From Nemertoderma westbladi (taxonomy: Eukaryota > Xenacoelomorpha > Nemertodermatida > Nemertodermatidae): a stretch of 64,000 bases of DNA. The stretch's first letter is position 1. Every line of letters begins with the position of its first letter. A program made the position numbers and the translations under genes. The notes under the pieces are model-generated. The model was not told where the DNA came from and made no database searches. It was given only the letters and a program-made list of their open reading frames with translations. The stretch lies in contig JAUCBJ010001197.1 of the NCBI GenBank assembly GCA_032718475.1, positions 1 through 64,000 on the forward strand. The letters are read 5' to 3'. Shown here in pieces: positions 9,456-22,298 of the stretch.

Positions 9456-12400
9456 CAGTACTTATAGCAACCCAGTACTTATAGCAACCCGTACTTATAG
9501 CAGCCCAGTACTTATAGCAATCCAGTACTTATAGCAACCCAGTACTTATAGCAACCCAGTACTTATAGCAACCCAGTACTTATAGCAACCCAGTACTTAT
9601 AGCAACCCGTACTTATAGCAACCCAATACTTATAGCAACCCAGTACTTATAGCAACCCAGTACTTATAGCGACCCAGTACTTATAGCAACCCAGTACTTA
9701 TAGCAACCCAGTACTTATAGCAACCCAGTACTTATAGCGACCCACTTCTTAAAGCAACCCGGTACTTATAGCAACCCGGTACTTATAGCAACCCAGTACT
9801 TATAGCAACCCAGTACTTATAGCAACCCAGTACTTATAGCAACCCGTACTTATAGCAACCCAGTATTTATAGCAACCCAGTACTTATAGCAATCCAGTAC
9901 TTATAGCAACCCAGTACTTATAGCAACCCAGTACTTATAGCAACCCAGTACTTATAGCAACCCAGTACTTATAGCAACCCAGTACTTATAGAAACCCAAT
10001 ACTTATAGCAACCCAGTACTTATAGCAACCCAATACTTATAGCAACCCAGTACTTATAGCGACCCACTACTTATAGCAACCCAGTACTTATAGCAACCCG
10101 TACTTATAGCAACCCAGTATTTATAGCAACCCAGTACTTATAGCAACCCAGTACTTATAGCAACCCAGTACTTATAGCAACCCAGTACTTATAGCAGCCC
10201 AGTACTTATAGCGACCCAGTACTTATAGCAACCCAGTACTTATAGCAACCCGTACTTATAGCAGCCCAGTCAGTACTTATAGCAACCCAGTACTTATAGC
10301 AACCCAGTACTTATAGCAACCCAGTACTTATAGCAACCCAGTACTTATAGCAACCCAGTACTTATAGCAACCCGTACTTATAGCAACCCAATACTTATAG
10401 CAACCCAGTACTTATAGCAACCCAGTACTTATAGCGACCCAGTACTTATAGCAACCCAGTACTTATAGCAACCCAGTACTTATAGCAACCCAGTACTTAT
10501 AGCGACCCACTTCTTAAAGCAACCCGGTACTTATAGCAACCCGGTACTTATAGCGACCCCGTACTTATAGCAACCCAGTACATATAGCGACCCCGTACTT
10601 ATAGCAACCCAGTACTTATAGCAACCCAATACTTATAGCAACCCAATACTTATAGCAACCCAGTACTTATAGCGACCCATTACTTATAGCAACCCAGTAC
10701 TTATAGCAACCCAGTACTTATAGCAACCCAGTACTTATAGCAACCCAGTACTTATAGCGACCCCGTACTTATAGCAACCCAGTACTTATAGCAACCCAGT
10801 ACTTATAGCAACCCAGTACTTATAGCAACCCAGTACTTATAGCAACCCAGTACTTATAGCAACCCAGTACTTATAGCAACCCAGTACTTATAGCAACCCA
10901 GTACTTATAGCAACCCAGTACTTATAGCAACCCAGTACTTATAGCAACCCAGTACTTATAGCAACCCAGTACTTATAGCAACCCAGTACTTATAGCAACC
11001 CAGTACTTATAGCAACCCGGTACTTATAGCGACCCCGTACTTATAGCAACCCAGTACATATAGCGACCCCGTACTTATAGCAACCCAGTACTTATAGCAA
11101 CCCAATACTTATAGCAACCCAATACTTATAGCAACCCAGTACTTATAGCGACCCATTACTTATAGCAACCCAGTACTTATAGCAACCCAGTACTTATAGC
11201 AACCCAGTACTTATAGCAACCCAGTACTTATAGCGACCCCGTACTTATAGCAACCCAGTACTTATAGCAACCCAGTACTTATAGCAACCCAGTACTTATA
11301 GCAACCCAGTACTTATAGCAACCCAGTACTTATAGCAACCCAGTACTTATAGCAACCCAGTACTTATAGCAACCCAGTACTTATAGCAACCCAGTACTTA
11401 TAGCAACCCAGTACTTATAGAAACCCAGTACTTATAGCAACCCAGTACTTATAGCAACCCAGTACTTATAGCAACCCAGTACTTACAGCAACCCAGTACT
11501 TATAGCAACCCAGTACTTATAGCGACCCAGTACTTATAGCAACCCAGTACTTACAGCAACCCAGTACTTATAGCAACCCAGTACTTATAGCGACCCAGTA
11601 CTTATAGCAACCCAGTACTTATAGCAACCCAGTACTTATAGCAACCCAGTACTTATAGCAACCCAGTACTTATAGCAACCCAGTACTTATAGCAACCCAG
11701 TACTTATAGCAACCCAGTACTTATAGCAACCCAGTACTTACAGCAACCCAGTACTTATAGCAACCCAGTACTTATAGCGACCCAGTACTTATAGCAACCC
11801 AGTACTTATAGCAACCCAGTACTTATAGCAACCCAGTACTTATAGCAACCCAGTACTTATAGCAACCCAATACTTATAGCAACCCAGTACTTATAGCAAC
11901 CCAGTACTTATAGCGACCCAGTACTTATAGCAACCCAGTACTTATAGCAACCCAGTACTTATAGCAACCCAGTACTTATAGCAACCCAGTACTTATAGCA
12001 ACCCAGTACTTATAGCAACCCAGTACTTATAGCAACCCAGTACTTATAGCAACCCAGTACTTATAGCAACCCAGTACTTATAGCAACCCAGTACTTATAG
12101 AAACCCAATACTTATAGCAACCCAGTACTTATAGCAACCCAATACTTATAGCAACCCAGTACTTATAGCGACCCACTACTTATAGCAACCCAGTACTTAT
12201 AGCAACCCGTACTTATAGCAACCCAGTATTTATAGCAACCCAGTACTTATAGCAACCCAGTACTTATAGCAACCCAGTACTTATAGCAACCCAGTACTTA
12301 TAGCAACCCAGTACTTATAGCAACCCAGTACTTATAGCAACCCAGTACTTATAGCAACCCAGTACTTATAGCAACCCAGTACTTATAGCAACCCAGTACT

Positions 12401-15400
12401 TATAGCAACCCAGTACTTATAGCAACCCAGTACTTATAGCAACCCAGTACTTATAGCAACCCAGTACTTATAGCAACCCAATACTTATAGCAACCCAGTA
12501 CTTATAGCAACCCAGTACTTATAGCGACCCAGTACTTATAGCAACCCAGTACTTATAGCAACCCAGTACTTATAGCAACCCAGTACTTATAACTTATAGC
12601 AACCCAGTACTTATAGCAACCCAATACTTATAGCAACCCAATACTTATAGCAACCCAGTACTTATAGCGACCCATTACTTATAGCAACCCAGTACTTATA
12701 GCAACCCAGTACTTATAGCAACCCAGTACTTATAGCAACCCAGTACTTATAGCGACCCCGTACTTATAGCAACCCAGTACTTATAGCAACCCAGTACTTA
12801 TAGCAACCCAGTACTTATAGCAACCCAGTACTTATAGCAACCCAGTACTTATAGCAACCCAGTACTTATAGCAACCCAGTACTTATAGCAACCCAGTACT
12901 TATAGCAACCCAGTACTTATAGCAACCCAGTACTTATAGCAACCCAGTACTTATAGCAACCCAGTACTTATAGCAACCCAGTACTTATAGCGACCCACTT
13001 CTTAAAGCAACCCGGTACTTATAGCAACCCGGTACTTATAGCGACCCCGTACTTATAGCAACCCAGTACATATAGCGACCCCGTACTTATAGCAACCCAG
13101 TACTTATAGCAACCCAATACTTATAGCAACCCAATACTTATAGCAACCCAGTACTTATAGCGACCCATTAATTATAGCAACCCAGTACTTATAGCAACCC
13201 AGTACTTATAGCAACCCAGTACTTATAGCAACCCAGTACTTATAGCGACCCCGTACTTATAGCAACCCAGTACTTATAGCAACCCAGTACTTATAGCAAC
13301 CCAGTACTTATAGCAACCCAGTACTTATAGCAACCCAGTACTTATAGCAACCCAGTACTTATAGCAACCCAGTACTTATAGCAACCCAGTACTTATAGCA
13401 ACCCAGTACTTATAGCAACCCAGTACTTATAGAAACCCAGTACTTATAGCAACCCAGTACTTATAGCAACCCAGTACTTATAGCAACCCAGTACTTACAG
13501 CAACCCAGTACTTATAGCAACCCAGTACTTATAGCGACCCAGTACTTATAGCAACCCAGTACTTATAGCAACCCAGTACTTATAGCAACCCAGTACTTAT
13601 AGCAACCCAGTACTTATAGCAACCCAGTACTTATAGCAACCCAGTACTTATAGCAACCCAATACTTATAGCAACCCAGTACTTATAGCAACCCAGTACTT
13701 ATAGCGACCCAGTATTTATAGCAACCCAGTACTTATAGCAACCCAGTACTTATAGCAACCCAGTACTTATAGCGACCCACTTCTTAAAGCAACCCGGTAC
13801 TTATAGCAACCCGGTACTTATAGCAACCCGGTACTTATAGCAACCCGGTACTTATAGCGACCCCGTACTTATAGCAACCCAGTACTTATAGCGACCCCGT
13901 ACTTATAGCAACCCAGTACTTATAGCAACCCAGTACTTATAGCAACCCAGTACTTATAGCAACCCAATACTTATAGCAACCCAATACTTATAGCAACCCA
14001 GTACTTATAGCAACCCAATACTTATAGCAACCCAATACTTATAGCAACCCAGTACTTATAGCGACCCAGTACTTATAGCAACCCAGTACTTATAGCAACC
14101 CAGTACTTATAGCAACCCAGTACTTATAGCAACCCAGTACTTATAGCAACCCAATACTTATAGCAACCCAATACTTATAGCAACCCAGTACTTATAGCGA
14201 CCCATTACTTATAGCAACCAAGTACTTATAGCAACCCAGTACTTATAGCAACCCAGTACTTATAGCAACCCAGTACTTATAGCAACCCAGTACTTATAGC
14301 AACCCAGTACTTATAGCAACCCAGTACTTATAGCAACCCAGTACTTATAGCAACCCAGTACTTATAGCAACCCAGTACTTATAGCAACCCAGTACTTATA
14401 GCAACCCAGTACTTATAGCAACCCAGTACTTATAGCAACCCAGTACTTATAGCGACCCACTTCTTAAAGCAACCCGGTACTTATAGCAACCCGGTACTTA
14501 TAGCGACCCCGTACTTATAGCAACCCAGTACATATAGCGACCCCGTACTTATAGCAACCCAGTACTTATAGCAACCCAATACTTATAGCAACCCAATACT
14601 TATAGCAACCCAGTACTTATAGCGACCCATTAATTATAGCAACCCAGTACTTATAGCAACCCAGTACTTATAGCAACCCAGTACTTATAGCAACCCAGTA
14701 CTTATAGCGACCCCGTACTTATAGCAACCCAGTACTTATAGCAACCCAGTACTTATAGCAACCCAGTACTTATAGCAACCCAGTACTTATAGCAACCCAG
14801 TACTTATAGCAACCCAGTACTTATAGCAACCCAGTACTTATAGCAACCCAGTACTTATAGCAACCCAGTACTTATAGCAACCCAGTACTTATAGAAACCC
14901 AGTACTTATAGCAACCCAGTACTTATAGCAACCCAGTACTTATAGCAACCCAGTACTTACAGCAACCCAGTACTTATAGCAACCCAGTACTTATAGCGAC
15001 CCAGTACTTATAGCAACCCAGTACTTATAGCAACCCAGTACTTATAGCAACCCAGTACTTATAGCAACCCAGTACTTATAGCAACCCAATACTTATAGCA
15101 ACCCAGTACTTATAGCAACCCAGTACTTATAGCGACCCAGTATTTATAGCAACCCAGTACTTATAGCAACCCAGTACTTATAGCAACCCAGTACTTATAG
15201 CGACCCACTTCTTAAAGCAACCCGGTACTTATAGCAACCCGGTACTTATAGCAACCCGGTACTTATAGCAACCCGGTACTTATAGCGACCCCGTACTTAT
15301 AGCAACCCAGTACTTATAGCGACCCCGTACTTATAGCAACCCAGTACTTATAGCAACCCAGTACTTATAGCAACCCAGTACTTATAGCAACCCAATACTT

Positions 15401-15916
15401 ATAGCAACCCAATACTTATAGCAACCCAGTACTTATAGCAACCCAATACTTATAGCAACCCAATACTTATAGCAACCCAGTACTTATAGCGACCCAGTAC
15501 TTATAGCAACCCAGTACTTATAGCAACCCAGTACTTATAGCAACCCAGTACTTATAGCAACCCAGTACTTATAGCAACCCAATACTTATAGCAACCCAAT
15601 ACTTATAGCAACCCAGTACTTATAGCGACCCATTACTTATAGCAACCAAGTACTTATAGCAACCCAGTACTTATAGCAACCCAGTACTTATAGCAACCCA
15701 GTACTTATAGCGACCCCGTACTTATAGCAACCCAGTACTTATAGCAACCCAGTACTTATAGCAACCCAGTACTTATAGCAACCCAGTACTTATAGCAACC
15801 CAGTACTTATAGCAACCCAGTACTTATAGCAACCCAGTACTTATAGCAACCCAGTACTTATAGAAACCCAGTACTTATAGCAACCCAGTACTTATAGCGA
15901 CCCCGTACTTATAGCA
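9456..15916. repeat. 17-bp minisatellite array, second segment
   Basis: About 380 further units of the same 17-bp repeat. A distinctive variant cassette (ACTTCTTAAAGC followed by units with CCCGG and often by GTACATATAGC) recurs at 9744, 10509, 12997, 13779, 14459 and 15207. Most of these intervals are exact multiples of 17, so blocks of about 40 to 86 units have been duplicated. Small phase breaks occur near 10268 and 12591. Confidence 0.97.
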
Positions 15917-15918
15917 GT

Positions 15919-16005
15919 CCAGTCGGGTCCCCCTTCAGACCAGTCGGGTCCCCCTTCAGTCCGGTCGGGTTCCCCAGCGATCCAGCCGGGTCCCCCACCA
16001 GTCCA
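15919..16005 (+). repeat. 21-bp coding repeat at the truncated 5' end of the R2-like LINE
   Basis: About four copies of a 21-bp unit (first copy starting CCAGTCGGGTCCCCCTTCAG) lie in frame with the downstream reverse transcriptase and encode Pro/Gly/Ser-rich seven-residue repeats such as SGPPSDQ. The frame has no stop up to the satellite junction, so the complete element must have a longer N-terminal part. Confidence 0.8.
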
Positions 16006-16006
16006 G

Positions 16007-18934
16007 TTGGCACCCTCGGCATCTATCGGTCGACCTCTGCCATCCTCCCTGTCCAGTGTTGGACTCACTTCAACAAGTCGAGTCGACTCCGCGGTATGGT
16101 TCAATGAATCCTTGCCCAGGCACCAAATAATAGAGTCAATCAACACAGTGTACAACAGCATAGTACACTGGAGGCCAAACCTATTCCTGGTTCCTCAGGG
16201 GGCCGTGGGTAGAGAATTGGTGGCAGAGATTTCTCGGTTGTTGGCGCTGGCAATCAGTGACAATCCCCTACATGAGGTCGCCCTCACGGCAATGATGATA
16301 TTGCCAGCTCTCCTCTTACAGAAACCGAGTCGGTCTTCCACCACGGCCACACACCGGCACATTCTCCAACGCCGTCTAGTGAGCTGGAGGGAAGCAAAAT
16401 TCGACGAACTCATGGTGGAGGCCAGGGCCATTCAGACACACCTTCCTAAGCGACGACCCCCAGCCTCTCAGGACGTAGCACTCCAGAAGGCGTTCACCCG
16501 CCACATGCTGACTGGGAATATTTCGGCGGCGACGAGAGTTCTTGGACAGTTACACCGCGGTTCTCCACTGAGTCTGAATGACTCATTCACGGACAAAGAT
16601 GGGAAAACCAAGGTGGTCCGGGATGTTCTGCGAGCGAAACATCCTCCAGCGCAGCCCGCAGACGAGTCGACCCTGCTATCGCATTTCCCTGAGGCGCCAC
16701 AGCACCACAGCGTTGTGTTTGAGGCGATCGATGGGAAGCTCATCCTTGGGAGCTTGCTTAGAATGAAGGGAAACGCCGCTGGTCCATCGGGAGTTGATGT
16801 TCAGGGTTGGAAGCACCTCCTTACCCGGTTTCGGACACAGTCTTCCGAGCTGGGTGAGAGGATCGCAGACTTGGCGAAACAACTCGCACAGACCAAGACT
16901 TCTCAGGGGTCTCTATCTGCGCTACTGTCTGCCAGACTTATTGCACTGGACAAAAACCCGGGCGTCAGACCCATAGGGATAGGTGAGGTGTTGCGCCGCG
17001 TCATAGGTAAATCTATCACCCATTGTATCCGTCAGGATCTTGAGTCTGTCGGTGGGAACACCCAACTCTGTCTGGGTCAGAAGGCTGGCATTGAATTCGC
17101 CATCCACAGCCTCACGATGGAGTGGGACTCGGACGACTGTGACGGGGTTCTACAGATAGACGCTACAAATGCCTTCAACGTACTGAACCGTTCGGCTGCC
17201 CTCCACAACATTGGAGTTGTCTGCCCTGCCCTTCTCACCGTAGTCACCAATTGCTACAGCGAACCAGCTCGACTCTTTGTGGGAGGGGAGACGTTGCTCT
17301 CTGAAGAGGGGACCACACAGGGTGACCCCATTGCCATGGCGATGTATGGGTGCTCCATTATGCCACTATTAGCTGAGTTGGGACGTGCAAGCAAGGCCAC
17401 ACAGCGGTGGTATGCGGATGATGGCAATGCGGCAGGAAAACTCACTGACCTACGGGCCTTCCTAGAGGTCGCTACCACAAGGGGTCCTCTCTTCGGCTAC
17501 TTCCCATCCAAGTGTCACCTCACAGTGAAACCAGCAATGTTGGAAGAGGCTGAGATTCTTTTCGCCAATACTGGTGTCACCATCAACACGACAGGCCATG
17601 AGCTACTCGGCGGGGTTGTTGGCACTGAGGAGTATCGCACCACGTTCCTAGAAGAGAAGGCTCAGGAGTTCGCCATGGAAGTGGATCGTCTCGCAGGGGT
17701 GGCAGCAGTGGACCCCCACTGTGCGTACGCGGGCCTCGCGTTTGGCCTTGCCTGTCGGTGGCGGTTCATCACCCGTGTTGTATCCACCGCGCCAGCCCAT
17801 CTCACCCTGTTGGAGGAGGCTGTAAATCGATTCCTTTGCCGTCTCACCGATCGGCCAGCCATCTCAAAAGAGGAACGCCTGTTACTTTCCCTGCCAGTCC
17901 GTGACGGGGGTATCGGCATTCCGGTGCCCACTGACCTGTCACATCAGTATACCAGCTCGCTTCGGGTCTGTGAGCCATTCATCAGCGCCACACCAGATAC
18001 AATGGCGCAGGTCCGGGAGAAACAAACGGAGGTGGTGGGCAGGTTGAAGGTAGAGGCGCTGCTCCAGTCGATGGAAAAGAGAGAGGAAGTGGTGGGAATA
18101 TTATCTCCTCCCCAGCGGCGGCTCCACGGACTGACCACCGAAAAGGGCGCTTCTATCTGGCTCAACACCAAGCCACTCATCCTCCAGGACACCCACCTGG
18201 ACAAGGGTGAATTCAGGGATGCCCTGTGCCTCCGATATGGGTGGATGCCAAAGTCTCTACCGTCTCGTTGTGTCTGTGGGGAGCGATTTTCTCCTACCCA
18301 CGTTCTGTCGTGCCCCACTGGAGGATTTCCTTCCATCAGGCACAACGAGATCCGGGACTTTGTCGCTGATGCTCTGACGGAGGTGTCACATAATGTGGCT
18401 GTGGAGCCAGTCCTCCAACCGCTAACGGGCGAGCAGTTTGAACACCGCAGCACTTCAACGGACCAGCTGGCGAGATTGGACGTCTCAGTGAGCGGCTTCT
18501 GGGGCAATCGGTTCCAGAAGACGTTCCTAGACGTCTCAGTCTTCAATCCACTGGCAGAAACTAATGCTGCCATGTCCCTACCGTCAGCCCACCTTTACCA
18601 TGAAGCGCGGAAGAACCTAAAGTATCAGGAACGAGTGAGGGAGGTGGAACACGCCACCTTCACGCCTCTGATATTCTCCGCGTTTGGTGGTATGGCGCCT
18701 TCAGCCATACATCTGGTGAAGCGGTTGGCGCACCGCCTGGCGGAGAAGAGAGAAACGCGGTATGCGGAGTGCATCACATGGGTTCGGCGAAAGTTGAACT
18801 TCGCGTTGTTGCGGTCGGCCCTCATGTGTCTCCGTGGACACCGGTCGGCTGCTAGACGACCCATTCGCTGCACAAATTCAGTTGCAGACATAGCCATTGT
18901 GCATGCGAATGCGGATGTTGCCCCACCGCCGTAG
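16007..18934 (+). CDS. R2-like non-LTR reverse transcriptase with C-terminal zinc knuckle and restriction-like endonuclease
   Basis: The frame shown starts at a TTG and encodes 975 residues; it is really open from the insertion edge at 15917, so no true start is present. Residues about 240-560 form the reverse transcriptase: GNAAGPSGVD near 255, catalytic Asp in LQIDATNAFN (D385), EGTTQGDPIA near 433 and the active-site box YADD at 469-472. Near the C terminus is a CCHC knuckle (C755, C757, H765, C769), followed by a PD-(D/E)XK-like region with ARLDVS (D825) and FLDVSVFNP (D842). This order (RT, CCHC, restriction-like endonuclease, no APE domain) is that of the R2/NeSL/Hero group, which nicks DNA and copies its RNA at the nick. 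N-terminal DNA-binding fingers of that group are missing through truncation. The frame is otherwise intact. Confidence 0.9.
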   Translation: MAPSASIGRPLPSSLSSVGLTSTSRVDSAVWFNESLPRHQIIESINTVYNSIVHWRPNLFLVPQGAVGRELVAEISRLLALAISDNPLHEVALTAMMILPALLLQKPSRSSTTATHRHILQRRLVSWREAKFDELMVEARAIQTHLPKRRPPASQDVALQKAFTRHMLTGNISAATRVLGQLHRGSPLSLNDSFTDKDGKTKVVRDVLRAKHPPAQPADESTLLSHFPEAPQHHSVVFEAIDGKLILGSLLRMKGNAAGPSGVDVQGWKHLLTRFRTQSSELGERIADLAKQLAQTKTSQGSLSALLSARLIALDKNPGVRPIGIGEVLRRVIGKSITHCIRQDLESVGGNTQLCLGQKAGIEFAIHSLTMEWDSDDCDGVLQIDATNAFNVLNRSAALHNIGVVCPALLTVVTNCYSEPARLFVGGETLLSEEGTTQGDPIAMAMYGCSIMPLLAELGRASKATQRWYADDGNAAGKLTDLRAFLEVATTRGPLFGYFPSKCHLTVKPAMLEEAEILFANTGVTINTTGHELLGGVVGTEEYRTTFLEEKAQEFAMEVDRLAGVAAVDPHCAYAGLAFGLACRWRFITRVVSTAPAHLTLLEEAVNRFLCRLTDRPAISKEERLLLSLPVRDGGIGIPVPTDLSHQYTSSLRVCEPFISATPDTMAQVREKQTEVVGRLKVEALLQSMEKREEVVGILSPPQRRLHGLTTEKGASIWLNTKPLILQDTHLDKGEFRDALCLRYGWMPKSLPSRCVCGERFSPTHVLSCPTGGFPSIRHNEIRDFVADALTEVSHNVAVEPVLQPLTGEQFEHRSTSTDQLARLDVSVSGFWGNRFQKTFLDVSVFNPLAETNAAMSLPSAHLYHEARKNLKYQERVREVEHATFTPLIFSAFGGMAPSAIHLVKRLAHRLAEKRETRYAECITWVRRKLNFALLRSALMCLRGHRSAARRPIRCTNSVADIAIVHANADVAPPP

Positions 18935-19066
18935 ACCACAACGAGTGCAGACAAGACCGCGAAGAAACTGATGTTAATGATTTTTTTTTGTGTGTAACTC
19001 TATATATAATTTTTGTTCTCGTAATAATTTTCAACTATGTGAATTTGTTATATTTATTAGCTAGTA

Positions 19067-19072
19067 AATAAA
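19067..19072 (+). promoter_or_regulatory. Polyadenylation signal AATAAA of the R2-like LINE
   Basis: AATAAA lies 17 bases upstream of the terminal A run (19090-19098). It is in the sense orientation of the host gene, so it could in principle promote premature polyadenylation within the intron. Confidence 0.6.
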
Positions 19073-19099
19073 TTTACTTTTGTACCATTAAAAAAAAAG

Positions 19100-22000
19100 A
19101 CTTATAGCGACCCAGTACTTATAGCAACCCAGTACTTATAGCAACCCAGTACTTATAGCAACCCAGTACTTATAGCGACCCAGTACTTATAGCAACCCAG
19201 TACTTATAGCAACCCAGTACTAATAGCAACCCAGTACTTATAGCGACCCAGTACTTATAGCAACCCAGTACTTATAGCAACCCAGTACTTATAGCGACCC
19301 AGTACTTATAGCAACCCAGTACTTATAGCGACCCAGTACTTATAGCAACCCAGTACTTATAGCAACCCAGTACTTATAGCAACCCAGTACTTATAGCGAC
19401 CCAGTACTTATAGCAACCCATTACTTATAGCAACCCAGTACTTGTAGCAACCCAGTACTTATAGCGACCCAGTACTTATAGCAACCCAGTACTTATAGCA
19501 ACCCAGTACTTATAGCGACCCAGTACTTATAGCAACCCAATACTTATAGCGACCCAGTACTTATAGCAACCCCGTACTTATAGCAACCCAGTACTTATAG
19601 CGACCCAGTACTTATAGCAACCCAGTACTTATAGCAACCCAGTACTTATAGCAACCCAGTACTTATAGCAACCAAGTACTTATAGCAACCCAGTACTTAT
19701 GGCAACCCAGTACTTATAGCAACCCAGTACTTATAGCAACCCAGTACTTATAGCAACCCAGTACTTATAGCAACCCAGTACTTATAGCAACCCAGTACTT
19801 ATAGCGACCCAGTACTTATAGCAACCCAGTACTTATAGCAACCCAGTACTAATAGCAACCCAGTACTTATAGCAACCCAGTACTTATAGCAACCCAGTAC
19901 TTATAGCAACCCAGTACTTATAGCAACCCAGTACTTATAGCGACCCAGTACTTATAGCAACCCAGTACTTATAGCGACCCAGTACTTATAGCAACCCAGT
20001 ACTTATAGCAAACCAGTACTTATAGCAACCCAGTACTTATAGCAACTCAGTACTTATAGCAACCCAGTACTTATAGCAACCCAGTACTTATAGCGACCCA
20101 GTACTTATAGCAACCCAGTACTTATAGCAACCCAGTACTTATAGCAACCCAGTACTTATAATAACCAAGTACTTATAGCAACCCAGTACTTATAGCAACC
20201 CAGTACTTATAGCAACCCAGTACTTATAGCAACCCAGTATTTATAGCAACCCTGTACTTATAGCAACCCAGTACTTATAGCAACCCAGTACTTATAGCAA
20301 CCCAGTACTTATAGCTACCCAGTACTTATAGCAACCCAGTACTTATAGCAACCCAGTACTTATAGCAACCCAGTACTTATAGCAACCCAGTACTTATAGC
20401 AACCCAGTACTTATAGCAACCCAGTACTTATAGCAACTCAGTACTTATAGCAAACCTGTACTTATAGCAACCCAGTACTTATAGCGACCCAGTACTTATA
20501 GCAACCCAGTACTTATAGCAACCCAGTACTTATAGCAACCCAGTACTTATAATAACCAAGTACTTATAGCAACCCAGTACTTATAGCAACCCAGTACTTA
20601 TAGCAACCCAGTACTTATAGCAACCCAGTACTTATAGCAACCCAGTACTTATAGCAACCCAGTACTTATAATAACCAAGTACTTATAGCAACCCAGTACT
20701 TATAGCAACCCAGTACTTATAGCAACCCAGTACTTATAATAACCAAGTACTTATAGCAACCCAGTACTTATAATAACCAAGTACTTATAGCAACCCAGTA
20801 CTTATAGCAACCCAGTACTTATAGCAACCCAGTACTTATAGCAACCCAGTACTTATAGCAACCCAGTACTTATAGCAACCCAGTACTTATAATAACCAAG
20901 TACTTATAGCAACCCAGTACTTATAGCAACCCAGTACTTATAGCAACCCAGTACTTATAGCAACCCAGTACTTATAGCAACCCAGTACTTATAGCAACCC
21001 AGTACTTATAATAACCAAGTACTTATAGCAACCCAGTACTTATAGCAACCCAGTACTTATAATAACCAAGTACTTATAGCAACCCAGTACTTATAGCAAC
21101 CCAGTACTTATAGCGACCCAGTACTTATAGCAACCCAGTACTTATAGCAACCCAGTACTTATAGCAACCCAGTACTTATAGCAACTCAGTACTTATAGCA
21201 ACCCAGTACTTATAGCAACCCAGTACTTATAGCAACCCAGTACTTATAGCAACGCAGTACTTATAGCAACCCAGTACTTATAATAACCAAGTACTTATAG
21301 CAACCCAGTACTTATAGCAACCCAGTACTTATAGCAACCCAGTACTTATAGCAACCCAGTACTTATAGCAACCCTGTACTTATAGCAACCCAGTACTTAT
21401 AGCAACCCAGTACTTATAGCAACCCAGTACTTATAGCGACCCAGTACTTATAGCAACCCAGTACTTATAGCAACCCAGTACTTATAGCAACCCAGTACTT
21501 ATAGCAACTCAGTACTTATAGCAACCCAGTACTTATAGCAACCCAGTACTTATAGCAACCCAGTACTTATAGCAACCCAGTACTTATAGCAACTCAGTAC
21601 TTATAGCAACCCTGTACTTATAGCAACCCAGTACTTATAGCGACCCAGTACTTATAGCGACCCAGTACTTATAGCAACCCAGTACTTATAGCAACCCAGT
21701 ACTTATAGCAGCCCAGTACTTATAGCAACTCAGTACTTATAGCAACCCAGTACTTATAGCAACCCAGTACTTATAGCAACCCAGTACTTATAGCAACCCA
21801 GTACTTATAATAACCAAGTACTTATAGCAACCCAGTACTTATAGCAACCCAGTACTTATAGCAACCCAGTACTTATAGCAACCCAGTACTTATAGCAACC
21901 CTGTACTTATAGCAACCCAGTACTTATAGCAACCCAGTACTTATAGCAACCCAGTACTTATAGCAACCCAGTACTTATAGCAACCCAGTACTTATAGCAA

Positions 22001-22298
22001 CCCAGTATTTATAGCGACCCAGTACTTATAGCAACTCAGTACTTATAGCGACCCAGTACTTATAGCGACCCGGTACTTATAGCAACCCAGTACTTATAGC
22101 AACCCTGTACTTATAGCAACCCAGTACTTATAGCAACCCAGTACTTATAGCGACCCAGTACTTATAGCAACCCAGTACTTATAGTGACCCAGTACTTATA
22201 GCAACCCAGTACTTATAGCGACCCAGTACTTATAGCGACCCAGTACTTCTAGCGACCCAGTACTTATAGCAACCCGGTACTTATAGCAACCCAGTACT
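19100..22298. repeat. 17-bp minisatellite array, third segment
   Basis: About 188 more units continue to the junction with the 43-bp satellite. A private variant, ATAACCAAGT in place of GCAACCCAGT, appears only in this segment (for example near 20160, 20551, 20671, 20740, 20772), as do units with CAACTCAGT and CAACCCTGT. The right end is therefore evolving independently of the left. Confidence 0.97.

Larger units (their letters stand above)
15917..19099 (+). mobile_element. 5'-truncated R2-like LINE (restriction-like endonuclease type) inserted in the 17-bp array
   Basis: The 17-bp array stops at 15916 and resumes at 19100 after a run of nine A and one G. ACTTATAGC occurs on both sides and breaks the 17-bp phase, compatible with a target duplication of about nine bases. 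The insert holds one long frame and a 3' UTR of about 165 bases with AATAAA at 19067-19072. The 5' end opens directly inside a coding 21-bp repeat, so the element is truncated. It lies in the same orientation as the dynein gene. Confidence 0.9.

Noticed and set aside
15892-16161. Minus-strand 89-codon Gly-rich frame at the 5' edge of the R2-like LINE
   Set aside because: It is the antisense of the 21-bp coding repeat and crosses the satellite junction.
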